Positions 17,031 to 24,534 of a stretch of DNA of 64,000 bases are shown piece after piece. Origin of the DNA: Micromonospora lupini. GTDB lineage: Bacteria > Actinomycetota > Actinomycetes > Mycobacteriales > Micromonosporaceae. Under the pieces are notes generated by a model. It made no database searches. It saw only the letters and a list, made by a program, of their open reading frames with translations, and had not been told where the DNA came from. How positions within the stretch are numbered: the first letter of the stretch is position 1; the number at the start of each line of letters is the position of its first letter. The translations under genes and the position numbers were made by a program. Location: the NCBI RefSeq assembly GCF_026342015.1, contig NZ_JAPENL010000002.1, positions 1,245,001 to 1,309,000 of the forward strand, read 5' to 3'.

Positions 17031-17693
17031 GTGCACGACGCTCCGTTCGACGCCGAGACCGAATTCGACAGCCAACTCGACCAACTGGTCCGACTGGACT
17101 ACCCGGCCCTGGCCGGGATGCCCGAGAATGCCTTCCGCGACCTGGTCGCCCCGCTGCGAGCCCGCGCGGTCGACGGCGCCGCCGGCCTGCCCGCGCCGAC
17201 CGCCGCCCGGGTGCCGTTCCTGCTTGTGATCACGCGGGACCTGATCGGGGTGGAGTCCCGGCTCGCACTCACCACCCTGGCCGGCAAGCGCAAGCCCGGC
17301 TTTCTCGACAGGCACTACGCCGAGGACGACCTGCCGCGCTTCGACCCGATCAAGGAACTGGAGGTGCCCGCCGGGCCTGCGTACCTCCTCTTCGACGTCG
17401 ACCGCGGTGAGGAGTTCCGCAACCTCGCCCCGGCCGTGGCGATGGAGGACATGACCGCCCAGGATCGGCTGCCGCTCACCATCGACGAGGGGCTCGCCCT
17501 CATCACGCTCCATCCGGCCGCGCTGGCCAGCAACAGGTGCTTCTCGCTTGTCGGCTCCCGATGCGGTGACAAGCGGGTACCGGCCCTGTGGATCAGCCAG
17601 GGCGCTCCGAAGCTGGGCTGGTGCTGGTACGGCAATCCGCACACCTGGCTCGGCTCCGCCTCGGCCCATCCGGTACGCGTCGGCCTGGGCTGA
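17031..17693 (+). CDS. Conserved hypothetical protein, probably DUF5701
   Basis: 220 residues, soluble, no signal peptide. Recognisable patterns are FDSQLDQLVRLDYPALAGM, RVPFLLVITRDLIGVESRLA, GPAYLLFDVDRGEEFRNL, ITLHPAALASNRCFSLVGSR and the C-terminal APKLGWCWYGNPHTWLGSAS. I associate these with the DUF5701 family of actinobacteria, whose function is unknown. The GTG has a perfect GGAGG 5 nt upstream and a palindrome that may control it. Confidence 0.7.
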   Translation: MHDAPFDAETEFDSQLDQLVRLDYPALAGMPENAFRDLVAPLRARAVDGAAGLPAPTAARVPFLLVITRDLIGVESRLALTTLAGKRKPGFLDRHYAEDDLPRFDPIKELEVPAGPAYLLFDVDRGEEFRNLAPAVAMEDMTAQDRLPLTIDEGLALITLHPAALASNRCFSLVGSRCGDKRVPALWISQGAPKLGWCWYGNPHTWLGSASAHPVRVGLG

Positions 17694-17847
17694 CCACCGC
17701 CGGTCCACCGAGGACAGTCGTCCGGTCGGGCAGTTCCGCAGCCATCGTCGGTGACCTATCCTCCGTGTGCCGACCTCGTACGGGGCGCAGGGACGGTGCG
17801 GGCGGAGCCTGCTCAGGCAGCCCCACCATCCTCACGTTGGGACATCG

Positions 17848-19920
17848 ATGCAGCTATTCCCAGCCCGCCGCGCCCTGCTGGCCGGTGCCGTCGTGGCAGC
17901 GCTCGTGCTGCCCGGCGCCACCCCGGCCCAGGCTGCGGCGACGGGCGCGGTCAGCGGACGACTGACCACCAGCGACGGCACCGCCGCCGCCGAGGTTCTG
18001 GTCCAGGTCTACCCGGCCGACGACTACGAGAGCGTCGGCTACACAAACACCGACGCCGACGGCAACTACACGGTCGCCGGTCTACCTGCCGGGTCGTACC
18101 GGGTGGGCTACTTCCCCTGGCTGCAGCCCGAGCAGTACCACCACCAGAAGTCACAGATGTCGGACGCCGACCCGGTGACCGTCACGGCCGGCACGACCAC
18201 CACTGTCGACGAGCAGCTCTTCGGCACCGGCACCATCACCGGTCGGCTCGTCGACGCCTCCGGTCGACCCGCCCCGAGCGTGAGCATCAGCGCCAACGAG
18301 GTCGACACGTACGGCTGGGCCGGCGGTCTCACCGACGAGGACGGCCGCTTCACCATCAACGCGCTGCCCGGCCGCTACCGGGTGAGCTTCAACCCGATCG
18401 AGGGCTCGTACCAGACCCAGTACGTCCCGGGGAGGCTCGACGAGGAGGGCGCCAGCGTCTTCGAGGTCCGGGTCAACGCGGCGACCGAGGTCAACGAGAC
18501 GGTGCTGCCGGTGGGTGGCCTCACCGGCCGGTTCACCACCGCGACCGGTGCCGCGCTGCCCAACGCCGAAGTCAACGTCAACACCGCCCACTCGTACGGC
18601 GGGGCGTGGACGCAGACCGACGCGAACGGTGAGTTCAGCGTGCAGCTACTCCAGGGCTCCTACCAGGTCAGCGTGATCGCCGGTGAGCGGCAGCAGTACT
18701 ACCGCGGCAAGCTGACCCCGGAGGAGGCCAACGTGGTCGAGGTACGGGGCGGGCAGCAGACGCGCATCACGGACAGCCTGCTCGGCACCGGCTCGGTCAC
18801 GCTGTCCGCCGTCGACTCGGTCACCGGAGCCCCGATCGCCAACTTCTGCGCGCAGTCGATCTGCAGCAACGGCACCGGCACGGTGACGGTCACAGGTCTC
18901 CCGCAGGGCCGACACACCCTCTACCTGGACGCACCGGACAACCTGCACTTCTACCGCGAGGTGACCGGAGTGCGGGTGAAGGCGAACGAGGACACCAAGC
19001 TGACGGTGAAGATGCGGCCGGGCGCGGTCATCAGCACCACGATCGTCGACCGGCAGAGCGGCGCGCCCGTGTCGAACATCTGCCTGGACGCGTACCTGCC
19101 CAAGCAGGCGTCCCTCGCCGACGGCTACGGCGACTGCAGCGACTCCAACGGCAGAATCCAGGTGGGGCCTCTCGCCGCCGGCAACTACAAGCTCTTCGCG
19201 GTGCCGCGCAGCGACGCCTACGGTCGTCAGTGGGTGGGTGCCGACGGCGGCACCGGCGACGAGCGGAAGGCAGCAGTCGTTCCGGCGACCGCCGGCCAGG
19301 TCGTCACCGGGCCGCAGGTGAAGCTCGACCGGGCCGGAAAGGTCACCGGAACGGTCACCGACGCCACCGGCGCGCCGGTGCCGAACGCCAGCGTGTCGGT
19401 GCTGACCGGTCACCCCGGCGTCGGCACCGAAGACGCCGTCGCCGACGAACGCGGCGTCTACACCATCAAGCGCCTCGGCCCGTACGCCTGGCCGCTGGTG
19501 TTCGGCGGCCACCCGTACGCCTACGAGTGGTCCGGCGACAAGCCCAGCCGGTTCACCGCCACTCCGATTCAGGTGACGGCCGGGACGACCGCCACACACA
19601 ATGCCCAACTGGACCAGGGCGTCGAGCTGACCGGCACCTTCCGTGCGCCGGACGGCACCCCCTTCACCGGCGGGCACGTCATCGCCCGCAGTGCCGACAC
19701 CGGCGACATCGCCGGCAACGGTTGGATGGAGAACGGACAGTTCACCATCCGTCTGAAGGGGCCGCAGAAGGTCTTCTTCACCTACAACGTCTCGCTCGGC
19801 GACAAGTACTTCGACGGTCGCTACCTGGTGACGCAGCCGGACGGCACCCGCAAGCTGGCGCAGTTCTCCGTACCGGCCAGCGGCAGCATGTCCGTGGACC
19901 TGGTCGTGCCGACCAGCTGA
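17848..19920 (+). CDS. Secreted protein of repeated carboxypeptidase-regulatory-like (Ig-like) domains
   Basis: 690 residues. MQLFPARRALLAGAVVAALV and ATPAQAAA form a classical Sec signal peptide with an AxA cleavage site. The mature part is built from about seven beta-sandwich units starting like GAVSGRLTTSDG or GTITGRLVDASGRP and ending with a DADGNYTVAGLPAGSYRVGY-like strand. This is the CarboxypepD_reg/Cna-B-like pattern seen in secreted actinobacterial proteins. There is no C-terminal membrane helix, LPxTG or catalytic domain, so it is probably released or loosely wall-bound. An in-frame GTG at 17767 would put 27 residues before the signal peptide. A strong terminator follows. Confidence 0.85.
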   Translation: MQLFPARRALLAGAVVAALVLPGATPAQAAATGAVSGRLTTSDGTAAAEVLVQVYPADDYESVGYTNTDADGNYTVAGLPAGSYRVGYFPWLQPEQYHHQKSQMSDADPVTVTAGTTTTVDEQLFGTGTITGRLVDASGRPAPSVSISANEVDTYGWAGGLTDEDGRFTINALPGRYRVSFNPIEGSYQTQYVPGRLDEEGASVFEVRVNAATEVNETVLPVGGLTGRFTTATGAALPNAEVNVNTAHSYGGAWTQTDANGEFSVQLLQGSYQVSVIAGERQQYYRGKLTPEEANVVEVRGGQQTRITDSLLGTGSVTLSAVDSVTGAPIANFCAQSICSNGTGTVTVTGLPQGRHTLYLDAPDNLHFYREVTGVRVKANEDTKLTVKMRPGAVISTTIVDRQSGAPVSNICLDAYLPKQASLADGYGDCSDSNGRIQVGPLAAGNYKLFAVPRSDAYGRQWVGADGGTGDERKAAVVPATAGQVVTGPQVKLDRAGKVTGTVTDATGAPVPNASVSVLTGHPGVGTEDAVADERGVYTIKRLGPYAWPLVFGGHPYAYEWSGDKPSRFTATPIQVTAGTTATHNAQLDQGVELTGTFRAPDGTPFTGGHVIARSADTGDIAGNGWMENGQFTIRLKGPQKVFFTYNVSLGDKYFDGRYLVTQPDGTRKLAQFSVPASGSMSVDLVVPTS

Positions 19921-19934
19921 CGGTGCGACACAGC

Positions 19935-19961
19935 GGGGCCGGTGGCGCTGCCACCGGCCCC
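19935..19961 (+). terminator. Strong hairpin terminator after the secreted repeat protein
   Basis: GGGGCCGGTGGC and GCCACCGGCCCC form a perfect 12-bp stem with a 3-nt loop, 14 nt after the stop codon. There is no U tract. Confidence 0.85.
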
Positions 19962-20017
19962 GTGCCATGCCCGCCAGCACCGGTCATTCGCCGAGGCCAG
20001 CCGTCGTGGGCCCTCGG

Positions 20018-20057
20018 TTATCCACAGGCGTGAACCGTTCTCCACAGGTTATTCACA
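20018..20057. promoter_or_regulatory. Three DnaA-box-like 9-mers before the OmpR-type regulator
   Basis: TTATCCACA (20018-20026, consensus DnaA box), TTCTCCACA (20038-20046) and TTATTCACA (20049-20057) lie in the same direction within 40 nt, upstream of the response regulator promoter (TACAGT, 20089-20094). Spacing is irregular. They could be DnaA sites or half-sites of another regulator. Confidence 0.45.
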
Positions 20058-20102
20058 ATGCCAGCCACTGATCTCCACGGCGGCTCCCTACAGTCAGACC
20101 CC

Positions 20103-20780
20103 ATGAAGGAACGCCGCGTCCTGGTCGTCGAGGACGAACGCACCATCGCCGAGTCGGTTGCCGCCCGACTCCGCGCCGAGGGTTTCGCCGTGGAGATCGC
20201 CACGGACGGCCCCAGCGCGGTCGAGCGGTTCCGGACCGGCCAACCGGACCTCGTCGTCCTCGACGTGATGCTCCCCGGCTTCGACGGTCTGGAGGTGTGC
20301 CGGCGGATCCAGGCCGTCCGGCCGGTGCCGGTGCTGATGCTCACGGCCCGCGACGACGAGACCGATCTGCTGGTCGGGCTCGCGGTCGGCGCGGACGACT
20401 ATCTCACCAAGCCGTTCTCGATGCGGGAACTGGCCGCCCGCGTCCACGTGCTGCTGCGCCGGATGGAACGGGCCGCGACCCCCGCCCCACCCGCCATCCG
20501 CCTCGGCGACATCGAGATCAACGAGGCCGAACGGCGGGTTCGCCGCTCCGGCGCGGACGTGCACCTCACTCCGACCGAGTTCGACCTCCTGATCCACCTC
20601 GCCGGGCGGCCCCGCACGGTGCTGCCGCGAGAGCGGCTTCTCGCCGACGTGTGGGGCTGGGCCGAAGGCACCGGCACCCGCACCGTGGACAGCCACGTCA
20701 AGGCTCTGCGCCGCAAGCTCGGCGCCGATCTCATCCGGACCGTGCACGGCGTCGGGTACGCCCTGGAGGTACCCGCGTGA
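20103..20780 (+). CDS. OmpR/PhoB-family response regulator
   Basis: 225 residues. The receiver domain has VVEDERTIAES, DLVVLDVMLPGFDGL (phospho-Asp), MLTARDDETD and GADDYLTKPFS. The C-terminal winged helix has VHLTPTEFDLLIHL, RERLLADVWGW, RTVDSHVKALRRKLG and RTVHGVGYALE. TACAGT ends 8 nt before the ATG, suggesting a leaderless mRNA. GTGA overlap with the following kinase and ATGA overlap from kinase to the DUF4153 protein make a three-gene operon. Confidence 0.94.
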   Translation: MKERRVLVVEDERTIAESVAARLRAEGFAVEIATDGPSAVERFRTGQPDLVVLDVMLPGFDGLEVCRRIQAVRPVPVLMLTARDDETDLLVGLAVGADDYLTKPFSMRELAARVHVLLRRMERAATPAPPAIRLGDIEINEAERRVRRSGADVHLTPTEFDLLIHLAGRPRTVLPRERLLADVWGWAEGTGTRTVDSHVKALRRKLGADLIRTVHGVGYALEVPA

Positions 20781-21853
20781 CCAACCACCGACTGGTGGAC
20801 TGGCTGGACCGCGCGCTGCCCCGCCCGCTGGACCCGGTCCGCTCGATCAAGATGAAGCTCGGCGTCCTGCTGGTCGCCTCCTGGGCCGTGGCCATCGGCT
20901 ACTTCTGGTACGGCATCGGTTGGCTCCCGCCGGGCACCGCGATCACCGTCATCTGCATCGCGCTCGTCACCTCGCAGGTGCTCGCCCACGGGATGACCTC
21001 GCCGCTGCGCGAGATGACGGCGGCCGCCGGGGCGATGGCCCGCGGCGACTACACGCGCCGGGTACGCGCCACCTCCCGCGACGAGGTGGGTGAGCTGGCC
21101 CAGGCGTTCAACAAGATGGCCGAGGACCTGCACGCGGCGGACCAGCGCCGACGCGAGCTGATCGCCAACGTCTCCCACGAGCTGCGGACGCCGATCACCG
21201 CGTTGCAGGGCGTACTGGAGAACATGGTGGACGGGGTGGCCGAGCCGGAGCCCGCGGCCCTCCGCACGGCGCTGTCCCAGACCGAACGGCTCGGGCATCT
21301 CGTCGCCGACCTGCTCGACCTGTCCCGCCTCGACGCCGGGGTGGTGCCGCTGCGCCGGGTCCGCATCGACGTCGGGGACTTCCTGGACGAGGCGGTCGAG
21401 CACGCCACCGCCAGCGCCGCCGGAGCGGGGCTCGACGTGGACTTTCAGCTCCGCGACCTGGCGGCGCCGCTGACCGTACGCGCGGACCCGTGGCGGCTGC
21501 ACCAGGTGTTCGCGAACCTGTTGGACAACGCGGCGCGGCACAGCCCGCCCGGCGGCACCGTGCGGGTGAGCGCCGAGGAACACGCCGGCCAACTCCACTT
21601 CGAGGTGAGCGACGAGGGGCAGGGCATCCCGACGGCCGAGCGTTCCCTGGTGTTCGAACGGTTCACCCGCGGCGACCGGGCGGCCGGCGGTGGGACCGGC
21701 CTGGGCCTGGCCATCGCCCGCTGGGTCGTCGAACTGCACGGCGGCCAGATCGCGGTCCTCGACCCGGTCGGCGCCGCCAGAAACTCCCAGCCCGGTTGTC
21801 GCATCCGGGTCACCATCCCGAGCAACGGGCCACACCGAGAAGAGGCCGCATGA
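20777..21853 (+). CDS. Membrane sensor histidine kinase (HAMP, HisKA, HATPase)
   Basis: 358 residues. Two membrane helices (~32-48 and ~55-75) are separated by only a few residues, so there is almost no extracytoplasmic sensor loop. A HAMP domain follows (TSPLREMTAAAGAMARGDYT), then HisKA with ELIANVSHELRTPI, and HATPase with HQVFANLLDNAARHS (N), SDEGQGIP (G1) and GGTGLGLAI (G2). It overlaps both neighbours by 4 nt. The lack of a loop suggests sensing within the membrane, possibly through the DUF4153 protein encoded next. Confidence 0.92.
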   Translation: MTNHRLVDWLDRALPRPLDPVRSIKMKLGVLLVASWAVAIGYFWYGIGWLPPGTAITVICIALVTSQVLAHGMTSPLREMTAAAGAMARGDYTRRVRATSRDEVGELAQAFNKMAEDLHAADQRRRELIANVSHELRTPITALQGVLENMVDGVAEPEPAALRTALSQTERLGHLVADLLDLSRLDAGVVPLRRVRIDVGDFLDEAVEHATASAAGAGLDVDFQLRDLAAPLTVRADPWRLHQVFANLLDNAARHSPPGGTVRVSAEEHAGQLHFEVSDEGQGIPTAERSLVFERFTRGDRAAGGGTGLGLAIARWVVELHGGQIAVLDPVGAARNSQPGCRIRVTIPSNGPHREEAA

Positions 21854-24075
21854 CCAGCCCCGGCAGCATGTCCGCACCGGCGACGGGACCGACCGGTCCG
21901 GCGACCGGACCTGTCGGACCGCAGCCCACCCCGCCAGGCCAGACCGGTCAGCCCACCCCGCCAGGCCAGCCCGGTCAGCCCACACCGCCAGGCCAGCCCG
22001 GTCAGGCCGGCCCGCCAGGCCAGCCCGGTCAGGCCGGCCCGCCCCGGTCCGGTCCCGGCCCGACGCCCCCGCCGGTGGCCGGCCGGCCGCACCCCTGGCC
22101 ACCGCAGCCCTGGCCGTCCCAGTCCGTTCCAACCCGGCCACCGTCGCTCCTCGCGCGGCGCTGGCCGGGGCCGACCGGCACCGCCCGTCCGCTGCTCCTG
22201 GGCGTGCTGACGGCGGCGGCGGTCGTCGGCGCCTCGGCGCTGACTGTGGTCCGTCCCGGACTGGGCTGGCTGGTCGCCGCGCTGGCGGCCACCGCCGCGC
22301 TCGCCACCGCCGGTGTCGTCCGGTCCGGCACGTCGTCCCCCGCGCAACTCACCGAACGGACCGCGCCCACCGCCCCGGCCTCACCACCGGCAGCGCCGCC
22401 CACCGCACCGGGGTCACCGCCAGCGCCAGGCTCATCGCCGGCACCGTCGCTGGCCAGCTCCGGGCCGACGCCCGCCGGCACGCCATCCGCGACGGAGGGA
22501 GCGGCAATCCTCGCGTCGGCCACGACCGCCAGGCCACCGGCGTCGATCCCGGCCGCCGCGCCCGCCGCGCCCGCTGCGCCCGCCGCGCCCTCGGGGTCCG
22601 ACACCACCGCGACGCCGTCCACGACACCACCGCCGGCCGCCACCAGCGCCGCACCGCCGCCGACGGCCACGCCGACCCGGCCGGCCGCAACGGCTCCGCC
22701 GACCCCGCCCGCCGCGCCGGCTCCGCCCGCCGCAGCGACGCCGACCGCCGCGCCGGCTTCGTCTGCGGCCGCGACCACCGTCCGTCCCGGTGCCACGGGG
22801 GCACCGGGGCGGGCGGCGCAGGTCGTCTGGGCTGCCGCGACTGTCGCGCTTGTCGCCGTCGGCTCGGTCCGGGCCGCGGGTTGGCTCTTCGTGCTCTGCC
22901 TGCTCGCCGCCGCGGTGACCGCGACGCTCGCGGTGACCGGTGGACGGACCCCGTTCGGGATGCTGCTGGCCGTGACGTTGCCGCCGGCCGCGACGGTCCG
23001 AGCGCTCCCCTGGGCGGTACGCGGGCTGCACGGCACCCGCTCGTCCGGCCCCGGGATCGGGCGGATCCTGACCAGCCTGGCGATCTCGGTCGGTCTGCTG
23101 ACGCTGTTCGGCCTGCTGTTCTCCTCCGCCGACGCGGTCTTCGCCGACCTGCTGGCGGGCCTCCTGCCCGACGTATCGCCGCCCGGTGTGGTCGGCTGGT
23201 TGCTACGCCTCGGACTGATCGGCCTGGGCCTGCTCGGCGGCGCGTACCTGGTCAGCCGGCCGCCCGACCTGGACAGCCTGCGGGCGAAGCCGGGTCGGCC
23301 GGTGCACCGGCTGGAGTGGGCCCTGCCGCTGGTGCTGCTCGACGCCCTGTTCGCCGCCTTCGTACTGGTGCAGTTGACTGTGTTCTTCGGCGGCGCGGGG
23401 CACGTGTTGCGCACGGCCGGCCTCACCTACGCCGAGTACGCCAGGGGCGGGTTCTGGCAACTGCTCGCCGTCACCGCGCTCACCCTGCTGGTGATCGCCG
23501 TCGCCGCCCGCCGGGCGCCGAAGGCCACCCGTGCCGATCGGCTGCTGGTCCGGGCGCTGCTCGGTGTGCTCACGGCACTCAGCCTGGTCGTCGTCGCCTC
23601 GTCGCTCTACCGCATGCAGGTCTACGCCGACGCGTACGGCGCGACCCGTCTGCGGCTCTTCGTGGCGACCGTCGAGCTGTCGCTGGGGCTGCTCTTCGTC
23701 CTGGTCGGCGTGGCCGTGGTGCGGCTGCGAGCCGAGTGGCTGCCTCGACTGGTGATCGGCACCGCGGTGCTGGCGCTGCTGGGGCTGGCAGTGGTCAACC
23801 CGGACCGCCTGATCGCGGACCGGAACGTCGACAGGTACCTGGACACGGGCCGCCTCGACATCACCTACCTCTCCGGGCTGTCGGCCGACGCCGTACCGGC
23901 CCTGGACCGGCTGCCCGAGCCGATGCGCACGTGCGCGCTCCGGGAGATCGCCTTCGAGCTGCCCGAGGACGGCTTCTGGGCGGCGAACCTCGGCCGGGAA
24001 CGGGCCCGGTCGATCCTTGACGCGGGCCAGGTGAGCAGCAGCACGACGGTCTGTGTCGCGCAGGTGCGCTGGTGA
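21850..24075 (+). CDS. DUF4153/DUF4173-type multi-pass membrane protein with Pro-rich N-terminus
   Basis: 741 residues. Residues 1-115 are Pro/Gly/Gln-rich with four copies of a 9-residue repeat. A first pair of membrane helices (~118-155) is followed by a long Ala/Pro/Thr linker (~160-315). Then come about nine membrane helices with the family region YAEYARGGFWQLLAVTALTL, and a C-terminal soluble segment with NVDRYLDTGRLDITYLSGLS. Function is unknown; DUF4153 proteins often sit beside two-component systems, as here. The ATG overlaps the kinase stop (ATGA). Confidence 0.78.
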   Translation: MTSPGSMSAPATGPTGPATGPVGPQPTPPGQTGQPTPPGQPGQPTPPGQPGQAGPPGQPGQAGPPRSGPGPTPPPVAGRPHPWPPQPWPSQSVPTRPPSLLARRWPGPTGTARPLLLGVLTAAAVVGASALTVVRPGLGWLVAALAATAALATAGVVRSGTSSPAQLTERTAPTAPASPPAAPPTAPGSPPAPGSSPAPSLASSGPTPAGTPSATEGAAILASATTARPPASIPAAAPAAPAAPAAPSGSDTTATPSTTPPPAATSAAPPPTATPTRPAATAPPTPPAAPAPPAAATPTAAPASSAAATTVRPGATGAPGRAAQVVWAAATVALVAVGSVRAAGWLFVLCLLAAAVTATLAVTGGRTPFGMLLAVTLPPAATVRALPWAVRGLHGTRSSGPGIGRILTSLAISVGLLTLFGLLFSSADAVFADLLAGLLPDVSPPGVVGWLLRLGLIGLGLLGGAYLVSRPPDLDSLRAKPGRPVHRLEWALPLVLLDALFAAFVLVQLTVFFGGAGHVLRTAGLTYAEYARGGFWQLLAVTALTLLVIAVAARRAPKATRADRLLVRALLGVLTALSLVVVASSLYRMQVYADAYGATRLRLFVATVELSLGLLFVLVGVAVVRLRAEWLPRLVIGTAVLALLGLAVVNPDRLIADRNVDRYLDTGRLDITYLSGLSADAVPALDRLPEPMRTCALREIAFELPEDGFWAANLGRERARSILDAGQVSSSTTVCVAQVRW
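21934..22041 (+). repeat. 27-bp tandem repeat, four copies, in the DUF4153 gene
   Basis: Four units start with CCAGGCC at 21934, 21961, 21988 and 22015. Each encodes the 9-residue motif PGQ(T/P)GQPTP or a PGQPGQAGP variant, giving a collagen-like cytoplasmic N-terminus. Confidence 0.8.
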
Positions 24076-24085
24076 GCGCGAACGC

Positions 24086-24113
24086 TTGACAATCGCGCTG
24101 GGCGGGCCAGACT
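24086..24113 (+). promoter_or_regulatory. SigA-like promoter of a leaderless gene
   Basis: TTGACA (24086-24091, perfect -35), 16 nt, then CAGACT (24108-24113) as -10, and 6 nt to the GTG at 24120. This is the only perfect -35 seen among the leaderless-type starts of the window. It would drive the small membrane protein and the SSS symporter. Confidence 0.6.
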
Positions 24114-24119
24114 GCCGGG

Positions 24120-24533
24120 GTGGCCGAGCAACTGTCTGACGTGGGGTCGGGCGGTGCGGTACCGCCGCCCCGGCGGGCCCGGATCGTGTTGGCCGACATC
24201 ACCAGGCGGGACACCCGCTCCGAGCGGACCCGCGCCGAGTTGGCCCAGCAGACCCAGGTCGGCGAGGCGCTGGTCCGCGGCCTGGTACGGGCGCAGCTCG
24301 CGCTGGCGTTGCGGTTGTCGCTCGTGGTCGCCATCGGGCTGGGCGGGCTGCCCTGGTTGTTCGCCATCGCACCGTCGCTCGGCCGGACCACGGTGGCGGG
24401 CGTCAACCTGCCCTGGCTGCTGCTCGGGCTGGTCTCGTTTCCGTTCCTGATCGCGGTGGGCTGGGCGTACGTGCGGCTGGCCGAACGCAACGAGCAGGAC
24501 TTCACCGACCTGGTGCAGCGGCCGGAGCGCTGA
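24120..24533 (+). CDS. Small two-helix membrane protein, partner of an SSS symporter
   Basis: 137 residues: a charged N-terminal half, then two membrane helices (LALALRLSLVVAIGLGGLPWL and VNLPWLLLGLVSFPFLIAVGW) joined by a short loop, and a charged end. It stops 1 nt before the symporter gene. The layout copies the DUF485-ActP pair at 30041, so a role as a small subunit or assembly factor of the symporter is likely, though the sequence is not clearly DUF485. Confidence 0.75.
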   Translation: MAEQLSDVGSGGAVPPPRRARIVLADITRRDTRSERTRAELAQQTQVGEALVRGLVRAQLALALRLSLVVAIGLGGLPWLFAIAPSLGRTTVAGVNLPWLLLGLVSFPFLIAVGWAYVRLAERNEQDFTDLVQRPER

Positions 24534-24534
24534 C

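Noticed and set aside
20018..20057. DnaA-box cluster considered as an origin of replication
   Set aside because: Only three boxes, no AT-rich unwinding element, and no dnaA, dnaN, gyrB, parA or rpmH nearby.
21850..24075. Alternative forward and reverse frames inside the DUF4153 gene, including long Ala/Pro- or Arg-rich ones
   Set aside because: They arise from the low-complexity Pro/Ala linker; only the annotated frame gives membrane helices and couples to the kinase stop.
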